From contig NZ_CP150233.1 in NCBI RefSeq assembly GCF_037974265.1, positions 3,720,001 through 3,784,000 of the forward strand: DNA of 64,000 nt, given 5' to 3'. The DNA is from Paenibacillus sp. FSL R5-0623. GTDB lineage: Bacteria > Bacillota > Bacilli > Paenibacillales > Paenibacillaceae. The notes below the pieces were generated by a model that saw only the letters and a list, made by a program, of their open reading frames with translations, made no database searches and was not told the origin of the DNA. Below are positions 16,446 through 24,740 of the stretch, piece after piece; the stretch's first letter is position 1, and the number at the start of each line of letters is the position of its first letter. Made by a program: the position numbers and the translations under genes.

Positions 16446-17813
16446 TTAACTTTGATAGTTAAAAGTAAGTGTCTTTCCCAGTGAAATCAAGTGATTTTGA
16501 TCAGCCCATAAGATGAAATATGAATACGTAATTCCTTGAATCACAACAGGAGCAGGATATTTTACAATAAGTGCCGCCTGATTTCTCATTTCCACGGGTT
16601 GGTCTTCCGAAGGAAATATGAAACAGGCTTCTTGTGCTTGAATAACAGCAGGGAAAATTCGGGGGTTTGCCCCGTAGGGTTTCAACATATGAAAAGCTTC
16701 CGCTCTGCATACCTCGTGAATTTCTTCCTCAGAAGAGATCGGGGATATCTGAAAAAATCCGTCCGCTCCTTCGAATCGTTCTTCGGTAACTTTGTGCCAG
16801 CTTCGCGGATAATAGAAAGATATCTTGTATACCTGATTGAAATATAATCCATACGGATGAACATCATGCACTCGTGGGGACCATCTAAGAGCTGTAATCC
16901 ACCTTGCCTCAACAATTTTGATCGGATTATTAGGGTTTCTTATATCAATACTCCACATTTCGGTTGCTTGTTCTTGATTATTGCATCCTGATAAGTAAGC
17001 GATTCGGTTCCCATCCGGCGACCAACTTAAAGGGGTAGAGAAGCAGGTGGAGACCGCCCATGTTTTTTGTTGCCCTCCAACTCGGCTGTCGGTCTGGATT
17101 AAAGAAACATATTGATTATCCACAAAGTCGGTGGCACTGTATGCGATGAGTGAAGAGTCCGGGGACCATTCAGGGAAATAGTTTTTCGCCTGAGGGCCAC
17201 CATTAAGTTGGTAGCTTGCTCCTGTTGTCATGTTCACCGTAGTGATCAACGAAATGCTGGCTCCCGGGGATGTATATAGGACAAACTCTCCGTTAGGTGA
17301 TATTCTGACATTGTGGAGGGGCCCATTATTTTGAGTTAATTGCTGTTTGTTTATGCCATCTCGGTTAATTTTATATAGTTGGGTATTGCCTGCTTCATCC
17401 GGAGCTGCAAACAGGAGAGCCTCTCCTGAAGGAAACCACTGGACATCGGTGGCTCCTTGTTGAACGATTGAACCGCTGGCATGGGAGTTGATATTGTAGA
17501 TCACAATCCGTCCGTTTTTTACATAACTCAAGTATAGACTATCCGGCGACCAGCTCAGTAAAGTATAAGGGTCAATTTGATCAATTTGTGCCCATGTCCT
17601 GCTGTTTAGATTGAATACATACACGATATTTTTCTTGCCGATAAAGGCGATGTTCCGGACATCTGGCGACCAGTATGGAATTGTAAATGCCTCACCAAGA
17701 TCCTGGGTTAGCTTAATGGTCTGACCTGTTAAAGGTTGATAAAGCCAAATGTCGTACGAACCACCCCAAACATTTGAAGTAAAAAGAATCGCTTCATGAT
17801 AAACAAAATTCAT
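16446..17813 (-). CDS. TolB/PD40-type beta-propeller protein
   Basis: The first two thirds of this 455-residue protein contain about six WD40-like (PD40) blades, each with WSPDxxxIAY- or SPNGEFVLY-type motifs, as in TolB. The last 130 residues (from about KISFYYPRSW) form a separate domain with two Cys (EVCRAEA and QEACFIF) that I do not recognise. No signal peptide is seen. GAAGGGCGG lies about 8 bases before the ATG. A role in binding surface or spore components is conceivable, but only the fold can be claimed. Confidence 0.75.
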   Translation of the reverse strand: MNFVYHEAILFTSNVWGGSYDIWLYQPLTGQTIKLTQDLGEAFTIPYWSPDVRNIAFIGKKNIVYVFNLNSRTWAQIDQIDPYTLLSWSPDSLYLSYVKNGRIVIYNINSHASGSIVQQGATDVQWFPSGEALLFAAPDEAGNTQLYKINRDGINKQQLTQNNGPLHNVRISPNGEFVLYTSPGASISLITTVNMTTGASYQLNGGPQAKNYFPEWSPDSSLIAYSATDFVDNQYVSLIQTDSRVGGQQKTWAVSTCFSTPLSWSPDGNRIAYLSGCNNQEQATEMWSIDIRNPNNPIKIVEARWITALRWSPRVHDVHPYGLYFNQVYKISFYYPRSWHKVTEERFEGADGFFQISPISSEEEIHEVCRAEAFHMLKPYGANPRIFPAVIQAQEACFIFPSEDQPVEMRNQAALIVKYPAPVVIQGITYSYFILWADQNHLISLGKTLTFNYQS

Positions 17814-17958
17814 ATTTGATGCCGCCCTTCAGGTTTGATTTCACTACAATGTATTCAAGAAAAGGAGATAGGCGAATTATTCGTAAAATTCCTATCAGGA
17901 AGTATTTATTCTGCCGATAATGAAGGAGCATATATTTTTTCTTCAGGAGGAATCGTCA

Positions 17959-18894
17959 ATGAAAAAAACAGTCATCTTGCTAACCAGTCTGGCGCTAATG
18001 CTAGCCACCGCCGCAGGCACAACCTCAGCCAAACCGGGAAACACTCCCCCCGGACAATCAGGTAAAGAGGTATCGTCAAAAGCACCCAAAGACAAAGAAA
18101 CTCCAATTGAGGAGAAACAGACCGAGGAAGTCGAGTCTTCTGAAACGGTCAGCACTGAAGATGACAAAGTTAAGGATTCCTCAACATCGGAGACAGAGAA
18201 TACAACCAACAATACAACCGATCCAACCGAATCCAAGAAAAAAGGCTCCAAAGGATACAAAGGTTTGCTAAATGCTATTCAACATGTGGAAGATAAACCG
18301 GCAGGTGCTGTACTAGCCGATATTTTGCTTACAAAATATGCGACTGAGCTGACGGACGAACAAATTAAAGAACTTGAAGCCATCCTTGAAAAGGACAAGG
18401 CGTTGGAAACTGCAGCAGAAATGCTCGAAAAAAACGGTAGTGTGACTGACGCGGTGTATTTGCAGGAAGAGGCCATTAAAGCCAATTTTAAAAACCTGGA
18501 CCTGTACAAAACAATGGGGAAACTCAATGAAAAGGCGGGTAAAAAGAATGGGGTGAAGCTGTATGTGAACGGGGAAGCTTCTGACTCCGAACCTTTTGTC
18601 AAAAAGGGCAACACGTTTGTTCCTTTTCGCGCCATAGCTGAGTCTTTGAAAGCCGAAGTGGCATGGAATCCCGAAGAACGCTCCATCATTGTCATGAAGG
18701 ATGGGGTGAGCATTAAACTTGTGGTTGACAGTAAGACTGCAACAGTTAATGGCAAAAACGTCTCTTTGGATGCGCCAGCAACTATCACAAAAGGCAGTAC
18801 TTATGTACCCGTACGTTTCATAAGTGAGGCATTGGATGCAACCGTGCAATGGGAAGAAGAAAGTAAAACCGTCGTTGTTTATGAAGAAGAATAA
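17959..18894 (+). CDS. Secreted copper-amine-oxidase-N (stalk) domain protein
   Basis: The ATG at 17959 follows CAGGAGGAATCG; the peptide starts MKKTVILLTSLALMLATAAG, a clear signal peptide cleaved near TSA-KPG. Residues about 25-95 are a disordered Glu/Ser/Thr/Lys linker, residues 100-200 are helical with a TPR-like DKALETAAEMLEKNGSV stretch, and the last 110 residues form a stalk domain of the Cu_amine_oxidN1 type, with the repeated FVPFRAIAESL and YVPVRFISEAL motifs. Such domains are common in Paenibacillus exported proteins and do not themselves imply amine oxidase activity. The protein is probably associated with the cell wall. Confidence 0.85.
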   Translation: MKKTVILLTSLALMLATAAGTTSAKPGNTPPGQSGKEVSSKAPKDKETPIEEKQTEEVESSETVSTEDDKVKDSSTSETENTTNNTTDPTESKKKGSKGYKGLLNAIQHVEDKPAGAVLADILLTKYATELTDEQIKELEAILEKDKALETAAEMLEKNGSVTDAVYLQEEAIKANFKNLDLYKTMGKLNEKAGKKNGVKLYVNGEASDSEPFVKKGNTFVPFRAIAESLKAEVAWNPEERSIIVMKDGVSIKLVVDSKTATVNGKNVSLDAPATITKGSTYVPVRFISEALDATVQWEEESKTVVVYEEE

Positions 18895-18896
18895 TA

Positions 18897-19267
18897 TTGG
18901 AATGCATAGCAGCTGAGATTAACCAGTTGCTTCGACATTGTATGTCTGGAGATGACTTGGTTCACCTTCCTTCCAAAACTGCACTATTTAACACTTTTGA
19001 ATATTTGGAGCAGCATGCTTTATTCTACTCGATTATGCTGAAGAGCAAGGGAAGCATAATATTTCGAAACCAAATGGAAACCATGTTCAGGAAAAGTCTG
19101 ATTGAGCATCTGGATTCAATCAATCTCGATCAGGACAGGAACAGGGACATTACAGTACAATTTTTAATTTCAGCATCAGTGGGTGTATTGGAATGGTGGA
19201 TTATCGTTCGATGCCGTATCCGCCATCCGTCATGGTTGAACAATTTTAGAATTTGCTGAACCCAGTT
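18897..19267 (+). pseudogene. TetR regulator remnant (C-terminal domain only, frameshifted)
   Basis: The reading resembles a TetR ligand domain (TFEYLEQHALFYSIML, RKSLIEHLDSI, then VGVLEWWI) but no DNA-binding region precedes it; it begins immediately after the stalk-protein stop. After EWWI the expected MPYPPSVMVEQF appears in another frame, beginning near 19207, so a frameshift is also present. It ends directly against the modular repeat at 19268. This is a broken gene, not a functional repressor. Confidence 0.7.
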
Positions 19268-19325
19268 GTCGAAGGACACGAACATCGTTCCACTGGAAGC
19301 CGCCAATTTTGCGGCTTCTTTTGTG
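19268..19325 (+). repeat. Modular intergenic repeat, copy 5
   Basis: GTCGAAGGACACGAACATCG is followed by the hairpin GAAGCCGC-CAATTTT-GCGGCTTC (19296-19318) and TTTTGTG. The box matches the other copies but the hairpin arm sequence differs, showing that the terminator stem varies while the box is conserved. Confidence 0.7.
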
Positions 19326-19387
19326 TTTTCTAATGTTTGAGAAGATAGGAGGTGATGATTGATATGATCTGCATATCATTTAAATGA

Positions 19388-19405
19388 TGTGACAATAATG
19401 TCACA
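19388..19405. promoter_or_regulatory. Candidate BceR-type operator upstream of uppP
   Basis: TGTGACAATAATGTCACA is a perfect inverted repeat of 7-bp arms around 4 bases. This matches my recollection of BceR-like response regulator boxes (TGTGAC-N4-TGTCACA) that answer bacitracin-type cell-wall stress. It lies about 100 bases before the uppP start. Confidence 0.55.
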
Positions 19406-19508
19406 CTGAAATGAATATTGTTATGCTAATCGATGGGAATATATAGTCATTTACTCTTATACTTGAACTTGTTAAGCGAGTTTATTTTCGTAAAGGGGAT
19501 ATCTTCTA

Positions 19509-20312
19509 ATGACTGATGTAATAAAAGCAATAATACTTGGCATAATAGAAGGCTTAACTGAATTCTTACCCGTATCGTCTACTGGACATCTTATTTTAGC
19601 AGGCAATTTACTTAACTTTGAGGGAGACGCGGCAATAACCTTTAAAATTGTTATACAGTTGGGTGCAGTGATGGCAGTTCTAATTCTTTATTGGAAAAGG
19701 TATATGGAGATTGGATCAAACTTAATTAAAATGGATTTTTCAAAAAGTAAAGGATTAAACGTAATACATATGATTTTGGCTATGTTACCAGCATTAATCG
19801 TATATCTTCTACTAAAGGACACTATAAAAAGTCAATTATTCGGCCCTACATCTGTCTTAATTGGTTTAGTTGCTGGTGGTTTGTTAATGATCATCGCAGC
19901 ACAGAGTAAGAGAACTACCAGCGTTGATACAATTGATATGATTAGTTACAAACAAGCTTTTGGGATTGGCTTATTCCAATGTCTAGCTTTGTGGCCAGGT
20001 TTTTCGAGATCGGGTTCGACGATTTCAGGTGGCCTTTTGCTCGGTACTAGCCAAAAAGCTGCCGCAGATTTTACGTTCATTATTTCTGTACCTGTTATGT
20101 TTGGTGCTACCTTGTTGGACTTATATGATAGCCGCGATTTACTTAGTTTAGACGATTTTTATCTAATGTTAATTGGCTTTATGACATCCTTTCTTGTGGC
20201 TATGATTGCGGTAGTAACGTTTATTAGACTGATCAAGCGACTTCGATTGGAGTGGTTTGCTCTATACCGTTTTGGATTAGCAGCCCTTTTCTATTTAATC
20301 GTCATACTGTAA
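19509..20312 (+). CDS. uppP: Undecaprenyl-diphosphatase UppP (BacA)
   Basis: This 267-residue polytopic membrane enzyme dephosphorylates undecaprenyl diphosphate to recycle the peptidoglycan lipid carrier; extra copies confer bacitracin tolerance. The two signature regions are present: GLTEFLPVSSTGHL at about residues 15-28 and FSRSGSTISGGLLLG at about 163-178. About eight hydrophobic segments are visible. AAAGGGG lies before the ATG. The 18-bp palindrome upstream suggests stress control. It is a single-gene unit, followed by about 1.1 kb with no supported gene. Confidence 0.93.
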   Translation: MTDVIKAIILGIIEGLTEFLPVSSTGHLILAGNLLNFEGDAAITFKIVIQLGAVMAVLILYWKRYMEIGSNLIKMDFSKSKGLNVIHMILAMLPALIVYLLLKDTIKSQLFGPTSVLIGLVAGGLLMIIAAQSKRTTSVDTIDMISYKQAFGIGLFQCLALWPGFSRSGSTISGGLLLGTSQKAAADFTFIISVPVMFGATLLDLYDSRDLLSLDDFYLMLIGFMTSFLVAMIAVVTFIRLIKRLRLEWFALYRFGLAALFYLIVIL

Positions 20313-20793
20313 CTGTAAACTATAATTTATAAACTCTCAGTTTCGGAGGTATGTAAGTTTCTCATCTGATCGAGATACGGTAGGGATGTCCTCGCGAACG
20401 TTCTCAAACACTGAATTTTGTTCTAATTGATCCGGGTTGAGCGAAAATTACTTCTGGCTGGCGGGGTATGACAAGTAGCGGCTGCAGTCCGTGATAAATG
20501 ACTCATACGAGGACCAATGTCGTCACGCAAAGCAGACCAATGATGGATTTGGTGAGAACGTTCATTTCTATTAAAACTCCTGTCTTTGTCTTTATAATGC
20601 TTATCCACAAAGATGAGAACACAGTTTAATGAGTAAATATTGCCAATGCAAATCGCTAGCGCGTTAGACAATCCTGCACACATGAGACTTATGAAAAGTA
20701 CATTTGAGGTGGAGAGATAGTACCATCAGGACATTAGATTATTCACCTTAATTTTTGATTTAATCTTTTACGACTACTTATGCTAGGATGTTG
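20313..20793. other. Non-coding stretch
   Basis: No reading here looks like a gene. A short AT-rich inverted repeat lies at about 20320-20335. The longest minus-strand reading (20423-20683) has a composition unlike a protein. Confidence 0.45.
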
Positions 20794-20813
20794 AACTAAC
20801 CGTCTGGTTAGTT
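20794..20813. promoter_or_regulatory. Orphan TetR-type operator
   Basis: AACTAACCGTCTGGTTAGTT has perfect 8-bp arms around 4 bases, as in many TetR-family operators. It is followed at once by GAAGGAGGAG, a strong ribosome binding site, but no open frame follows (next bases TTTCAAACTTCTCATAG). The gene it served seems to have been lost. Confidence 0.55.
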
Positions 20814-21001
20814 GAAGGAGGAGTTTCAAACTTCTCATAGAAAGTTTTTTAACTAGAGGTAACGATAACTAACTCACATTGGCATACGTTTGATACGGGA
20901 ATAGTTGCAGTGGACAATATACATATTGGAATCCTATGGGCAACAGACCCTTTATAAGTGGATTTAAGACTGATTAATGATGAGCCATATCTAAATTCAT
21001 G

Positions 21002-21205
21002 TTCAACTAACGGGCATATCTGAAGTAAGCACTTTGTACACGCTTGGCATGTGAAGTAAATTGTATGCGAGATTTACCATTAACAATAATCTAAACTTGC
21101 ACTGTTACCTGAATAGGTAAACTGATAAGCTCAGCCACAACCATACAGCCCCATTGTAGTCGCTATTTTAGCGACTTTTTTATATTATCGGTACGGTTAT
21201 GATAT
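21002..21205 (+). repeat. Modular intergenic repeat, copy 6, with degenerate AACTAACGGG box
   Basis: A single AACTAACGGG box lies near 21005 without its TAGTT partner. At 21148-21205 CCCCATTG precedes the hairpin AGTCGCTATTTTAGCGACT plus T-run (21158-21182), then ATTATCGGTACGG. Here the stem is perfectly paired, unlike copies with a GTCGC/GCGGC mismatch. Confidence 0.6.
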
Positions 21206-21283
21206 TGCGGATAAATGCTTCGTCAGCCGTGCAAATGTTAGATGTTTGGCACAAAGTTTGGGATATACTCAATCTCCTTACAT

Positions 21284-21312
21284 CACCCCTCAGGGGGTCT
21301 TTCTTTTGTCTT
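21284..21312 (+). terminator. Terminator-like hairpin upstream of uvrX
   Basis: ACCCCTCAGGGGGT forms a tight stem followed by CTTTCTTTTGTC. No gene ends just before it. Confidence 0.45.
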
Positions 21313-21371
21313 AAGTAATCGTTTTTAATACTAGTATGACCTTATCTCGGATGAATATAAATATTTACCTC

Positions 21372-21418
21372 TTGCATAAAGAACATGCGTTCGGTTTATA
21401 ATATACAAACATACGTTC
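21372..21418 (+). promoter_or_regulatory. SOS promoter with LexA boxes
   Basis: TTGCAT (21372-21377) and a perfect TATAAT (21397-21402) frame the LexA box GAACATGCGTTC at 21381-21392. A second, imperfect box AAACATACGTTC lies at 21407-21418 near the expected transcript start. This predicts induction by DNA damage. Confidence 0.85.
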
Positions 21419-21441
21419 TTAAAAGTATAGGAGTGATTTCA

Positions 21442-22683
21442 GTGTTGACTAAGCAACGAACCATTATGCTCATTGATATGCAGAGCTTTTATGCTTCAGT
21501 CGAAAAGGCAAAAATGCCTCAATACAAAAATAGACCACTCGCCGTCGCTGGCGATCCAGCAAGACGTTCTGGCATTATCCTTGCTGCTTGTCCACTAGCC
21601 AAAGCGAAGGGTGTATCTACCGCGGAACCACTCTGGCAGTCTCTTCAGAAGTGCCCTGAACTGATCATTGTGAGACCACACATGCAAGAATACATCGAAG
21701 TATCCACTCAAATCATGTCCATTATTGAGGAGTTCACCGATCTGGTCGAACCGTACAGTATAGACGAATTATTCGCTGATTTTACAGGGTCTATGCATCT
21801 ATTCGGTAATGATCCAGTCGATTTAGCCAAGCAAATTCAAGACAAAATCTATAATGAAACAGGCGTTTACGCAAGAGCTGGCATTGGTGAAAACAAAATC
21901 ATCAGTAAATTATGCTGCGATATGATTGCTAAAAAAGCAGAGGGGGGTATTTTCCACTTAAAGAAAGAGGAGTTACACCTCCATATTGGAGATAAGCCCA
22001 TCCGCGATATGTGGGGAATAGGCTCAAGAATGGAAAAACATCTGTGGAAGATGGGCATCCGAACCATTAGAGACCTGGCGAATACGCCTCTTTCCAAATT
22101 AAGAAGTAAGTGGGGTGTTAATGGAGAAGTCATCTGGCGAGTCGCAAATGGACTCGATAATTCGCCTGTAACCGTCAATACGCACAGTACACAAAAAGAT
22201 ATCGGAAACGGAATGACCCTGCCTAGAGATTTCACAGAGGCTTGGGAGATCGAAGTGGTTATTCTCGATATCTGCACAGAAGTATGCAGAAGAGCCCGAC
22301 AAAAGGGGTTGATGGGTAGTGTCGTTTCCGTAAGTGTGTCTGCAGCGGATTTTGACCACCCCACTGGTTTTCACAGGCAGGTTAAACTGTCTGATCCTAC
22401 AAACATAACCGTTGATGTGTGCAAGATAGCCAAACGCATCTTTCATCAACACTGGGATGGGCAACCTGTGCGCCGTGTAGGTGTATCCCTGTCTCAATTA
22501 TCCAACGCGGATACATATCAACTATCTTTTTTTGATGATCAAGAACAGAAACGGGCCATTGATCAGGTGATGGACGACATTAAGGATCGATTTGGCGACA
22601 TTGCCATTCTACGAGCGAGCTCCATTACGGCTGCGGGTCAAGCGATCGATCGAGCATCTAAAATCGGGGGGCATTACAAATGA
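21442..22683 (+). CDS. uvrX: Y-family DNA polymerase, UvrX-like
   Basis: A 413-residue translesion polymerase of the ImpB/MucB/SamB family. The palm carries LIDMQSFYASVEKA near the N-terminus and the catalytic YSIDELFADF pair (Asp-Glu). A helix-hairpin-helix region (MWGIGSRMEKHLWKMGIRTIRDL) and a little-finger domain follow. It copies past DNA lesions with low fidelity. The GTG start at 21442 follows AGGAGTGATT. The pairing with a YolD-like gene that overlaps its stop by 4 bases matches the UvrX-YolD arrangement of SPbeta-like phages and many Bacillales chromosomes. Confidence 0.9.
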   Translation: MLTKQRTIMLIDMQSFYASVEKAKMPQYKNRPLAVAGDPARRSGIILAACPLAKAKGVSTAEPLWQSLQKCPELIIVRPHMQEYIEVSTQIMSIIEEFTDLVEPYSIDELFADFTGSMHLFGNDPVDLAKQIQDKIYNETGVYARAGIGENKIISKLCCDMIAKKAEGGIFHLKKEELHLHIGDKPIRDMWGIGSRMEKHLWKMGIRTIRDLANTPLSKLRSKWGVNGEVIWRVANGLDNSPVTVNTHSTQKDIGNGMTLPRDFTEAWEIEVVILDICTEVCRRARQKGLMGSVVSVSVSAADFDHPTGFHRQVKLSDPTNITVDVCKIAKRIFHQHWDGQPVRRVGVSLSQLSNADTYQLSFFDDQEQKRAIDQVMDDIKDRFGDIAILRASSITAAGQAIDRASKIGGHYK

Positions 22684-23027
22684 GCAAAAAACTGGAGGCC
22701 AATGGATTATGGGAATCGAGCCGCATGATGCTTCCACAACATAAAGAACGAATTATACAGCATCGAACTCAAATTCATGTTCAAACGAAACCACTGATCC
22801 ATGAAGATGAGTGGGAGATTATTACTCAGAATATAGATATGTCGCTCAATTATACATTGCAAGCCACCTTTGAAATATTTACTGAGTCAGGCAATCGGTA
22901 TATACACGGGATCGTCACTTCAGTCAGTAGCTTTGGAAAGAAAATCAAAATTGAAATGGAGAATGGATTTGAATGGGTCGATTTTGATCAATTGGTCGCT
23001 GTAAAACTTGAAGAAGGAGGCGTGTAA
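22680..23027 (+). CDS. YolD-like family protein
   Basis: This 115-residue protein matches the YolD pattern: an N-terminal helical WESSRMMLPQHKERI segment, then a beta-barrel-like part ending in FEWVDFDQLVAVKLEE. It starts within the last codon of uvrX (ATGA overlap), which implies translational coupling. YolD proteins accompany Y-family polymerases and are thought to assist them, though the mechanism is not settled. Confidence 0.85.
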   Translation: MSKKLEANGLWESSRMMLPQHKERIIQHRTQIHVQTKPLIHEDEWEIITQNIDMSLNYTLQATFEIFTESGNRYIHGIVTSVSSFGKKIKIEMENGFEWVDFDQLVAVKLEEGGV

Positions 23028-23028
23028 A

Positions 23029-23397
23029 GTGCGACAGACTTTCGAGGAACTTTCACTCGTGAAGAGGGTGGTGGAGCTCCCTTATCTTTTAGGTGCTCTG
23101 GAGGTAGATAAGCATAAAATATACGCTTCAAACTTCAAAATGAAGTCTGTGTATGTTGACTACCTGGACGGTACCCAAAAGAAAATTGCTTTAGAAATGT
23201 ACAAATCGAAACAAAGGCTAAAGGAACATCATATTAAAATTATAGATGAAGTGAGATCTGAACTGAGTTTAACGGTAGATTATTCGGTGAGGGGTTACAT
23301 TCATAAAATGACACTATTGTGGAGCAAAGTGAAAGTGGATGTAACCTTAATGCTTACTGAACATATGAACGTTGATATTACTGATTTGCTCAAATGA
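23029..23397 (+). CDS. Hypothetical protein of the uvrX-yolD operon
   Basis: I do not recognise this 122-residue protein. It starts VRQTFEELS with GTG at 23029, just after the YolD stop; GAAGGAGGCG lies 10 bases upstream inside yolD. It has a mixed alpha/beta composition and no membrane segment. Being third in an SOS-controlled operon, it is probably expressed with the polymerase after DNA damage. Confidence 0.7.
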   Translation: MRQTFEELSLVKRVVELPYLLGALEVDKHKIYASNFKMKSVYVDYLDGTQKKIALEMYKSKQRLKEHHIKIIDEVRSELSLTVDYSVRGYIHKMTLLWSKVKVDVTLMLTEHMNVDITDLLK

Positions 23398-23499
23398 ACA
23401 TAGAATGGATGCGGCAACAAATACGAGCAGATCTTTCGGCAAACTGGGAAAAGTTTGAACGAATCCTTGGGTAGAATTGATGAAATCTTTACGAATACT

Positions 23500-24340
23500 C
23501 CCGGCTTAATCAAAATTTTCTTGCTCCGCTTCAACTAGAAACCGGAAATCCTTCCGGAGATTTCATTACAACAGTGGGTTATGTAAAACCTCACTCCAAG
23601 TGGGAAGAGCTCAAACTTTCCATTATACTCGGCTACAGCGTGTTATTTAGTGAAGGAAGAAGTACTGCATATGCATTGGATACAAAAGGATTCCCGCAAC
23701 GCGCTATTGAGGATCCTCAGCAGGAGCCCTCACTGAAAGGGGCTCATCAAGGATTTATAGAGACAGGTTCTCACAATATTGCCATGATCCGTCGTTATAT
23801 TGCGGACAAAGAGTTAAAGGTGAAGCGGTATATTGTTGGACAGCAGGGACAAACGCCAGTATCTTTGCTTTATTTGGAAGATGTGACCCAGCCGGACATC
23901 ATTAAAGCGCTAGAAGAACGGATTCAGTCTATTGACGTGGATGCCATCATTAACACCGGAGAATTGACTGAATTTATTGAGGACCAACCTCTTGCGTTAC
24001 TTCCCCAAATGATTACGACAGAGAGACCGGATACAAGCTGCTTCTCAAATACTGCTGGGCCGTTGTGTGGTTGTAGTCGATGGTTCGCCAAGTGTTCTAG
24101 TTGCACCGGCTACATTCATGTCTTTTTTTCAGACGGTTGATGATTAAAGTTCCCGATGGCCCGTTTCGTCATTCCTTATTGTGCATTTTTGCCTGGAATT
24201 TTTATAGCCATCATTTCGTTTCATTTTGAGATTATACCTTTGAAGCTCCTATTGACGCTTGGTGAGTCACGAGGGCAAGTTCCGTTCCCACCATTTGTAG
24301 AGGCGATTATTATGGAAATAACACTTGAGATGCTATTTCA
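23500..24340 (+). pseudogene. GerA-family spore germination protein A, decayed
   Basis: Clear GerA/GerKA sequence is readable (QRAIEDPQQEPSLKGAHQGF, TGSHNIAMIRRYI, DVDAIINTGELTEFIEDQP, then MITTERPDTS). The frame then shifts near 24035: the expected continuation GRCVVVVDGSPSVLVAPATF and FMSFFQTVDDY lies in another frame, and a further shift leads into LPGIFIAIISFHFEIIPLKLLL and FVEAIIMEITLEML. The 5' part is also degraded, with stops before 23570. The family protein would be about 480-530 residues with five membrane helices; here the last half is missing. It cannot make a working germinant receptor subunit. Confidence 0.85.
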
Positions 24341-24343
24341 TCT

Positions 24344-24514
24344 TAAAAATTGCCAAAACATAATGTCGATCCTTTCGGGTATGGGTTTTACGCCAGGGCA
24401 TATCAGTATCCCGTATACAAGGAAGCGCAGGCCGACTGGGGAAAAGAACTATCCCGAGCACATTTTGACGTGGAAGTTGATCTTCGAATCGGCGCCACTG
24501 GAGCAGTAGAGTAA
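24344..24514 (+). pseudogene. Ger(x)C C-terminal fragment fused to the gerA remnant
   Basis: In a different frame from the preceding remnant, the reading LPKHNVDPFGYG, then YQYPVYKEAQADW and ELSRAHFDVEVDLRIGATG ends in a stop at 24512-24514. This matches the end of Ger(x)C lipoproteins (NVDPxGxG...V-I--SG). A deletion has therefore joined the middle of gerA to the end of gerC and removed gerB. Confidence 0.7.
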
Positions 24515-24571
24515 TCGAGTATCCGGACATTAAAATTCGGGACTAGAACACTAGTTTAATCTTTCATGACT

Positions 24572-24606
24572 ACAAAACAACCGTTCTTGAAACGGTTGTT
24601 TTGTTG
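24572..24606. terminator. Terminator, end of the ger remnant
   Basis: AAAACAACCGTT-CTTG-AACGGTTGTTTT is a perfect 12-bp stem with a T-rich tail on the plus strand and a matching A-rich side, so it may work in both directions. Confidence 0.8.
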
Positions 24607-24671
24607 TTAACACCCAATAGTTACATTCTGGTTCCTATCTAATAAAAAGGTGCCAACTTTTCAAGTAGCAT

Positions 24672-24705
24672 GAAGAGGGACTGCATTTTGCACTCCCTCT
24701 TCTTA
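24672..24705 (-). terminator. Terminator-like hairpin of the amidohydrolase gene
   Basis: AGAGGGACTGCA and TGCACTCCCTCT pair with one mismatch around TTT. It lies 36 bases beyond the stop of the minus-strand amidohydrolase. Confidence 0.6.
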
Positions 24706-24740
24706 GTGATTTTACAATTAGGAAATATAAACTACTAGTT

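Noticed and set aside
17959-18894. Copper amine oxidase in relation to the copper operon
   Set aside because: Only the small stalk-type N domain is present; no catalytic domain, and this domain is widespread in Paenibacillus secreted proteins.
20423-20683. 86-codon minus-strand reading
   Set aside because: No ribosome binding site, composition unlike a protein, and no recognisable motif.
21442-23397. Prophage region suggested by uvrX and yolD
   Set aside because: No integrase, capsid, tail or attachment sequences are visible; such genes are also common in Bacillales chromosomes.
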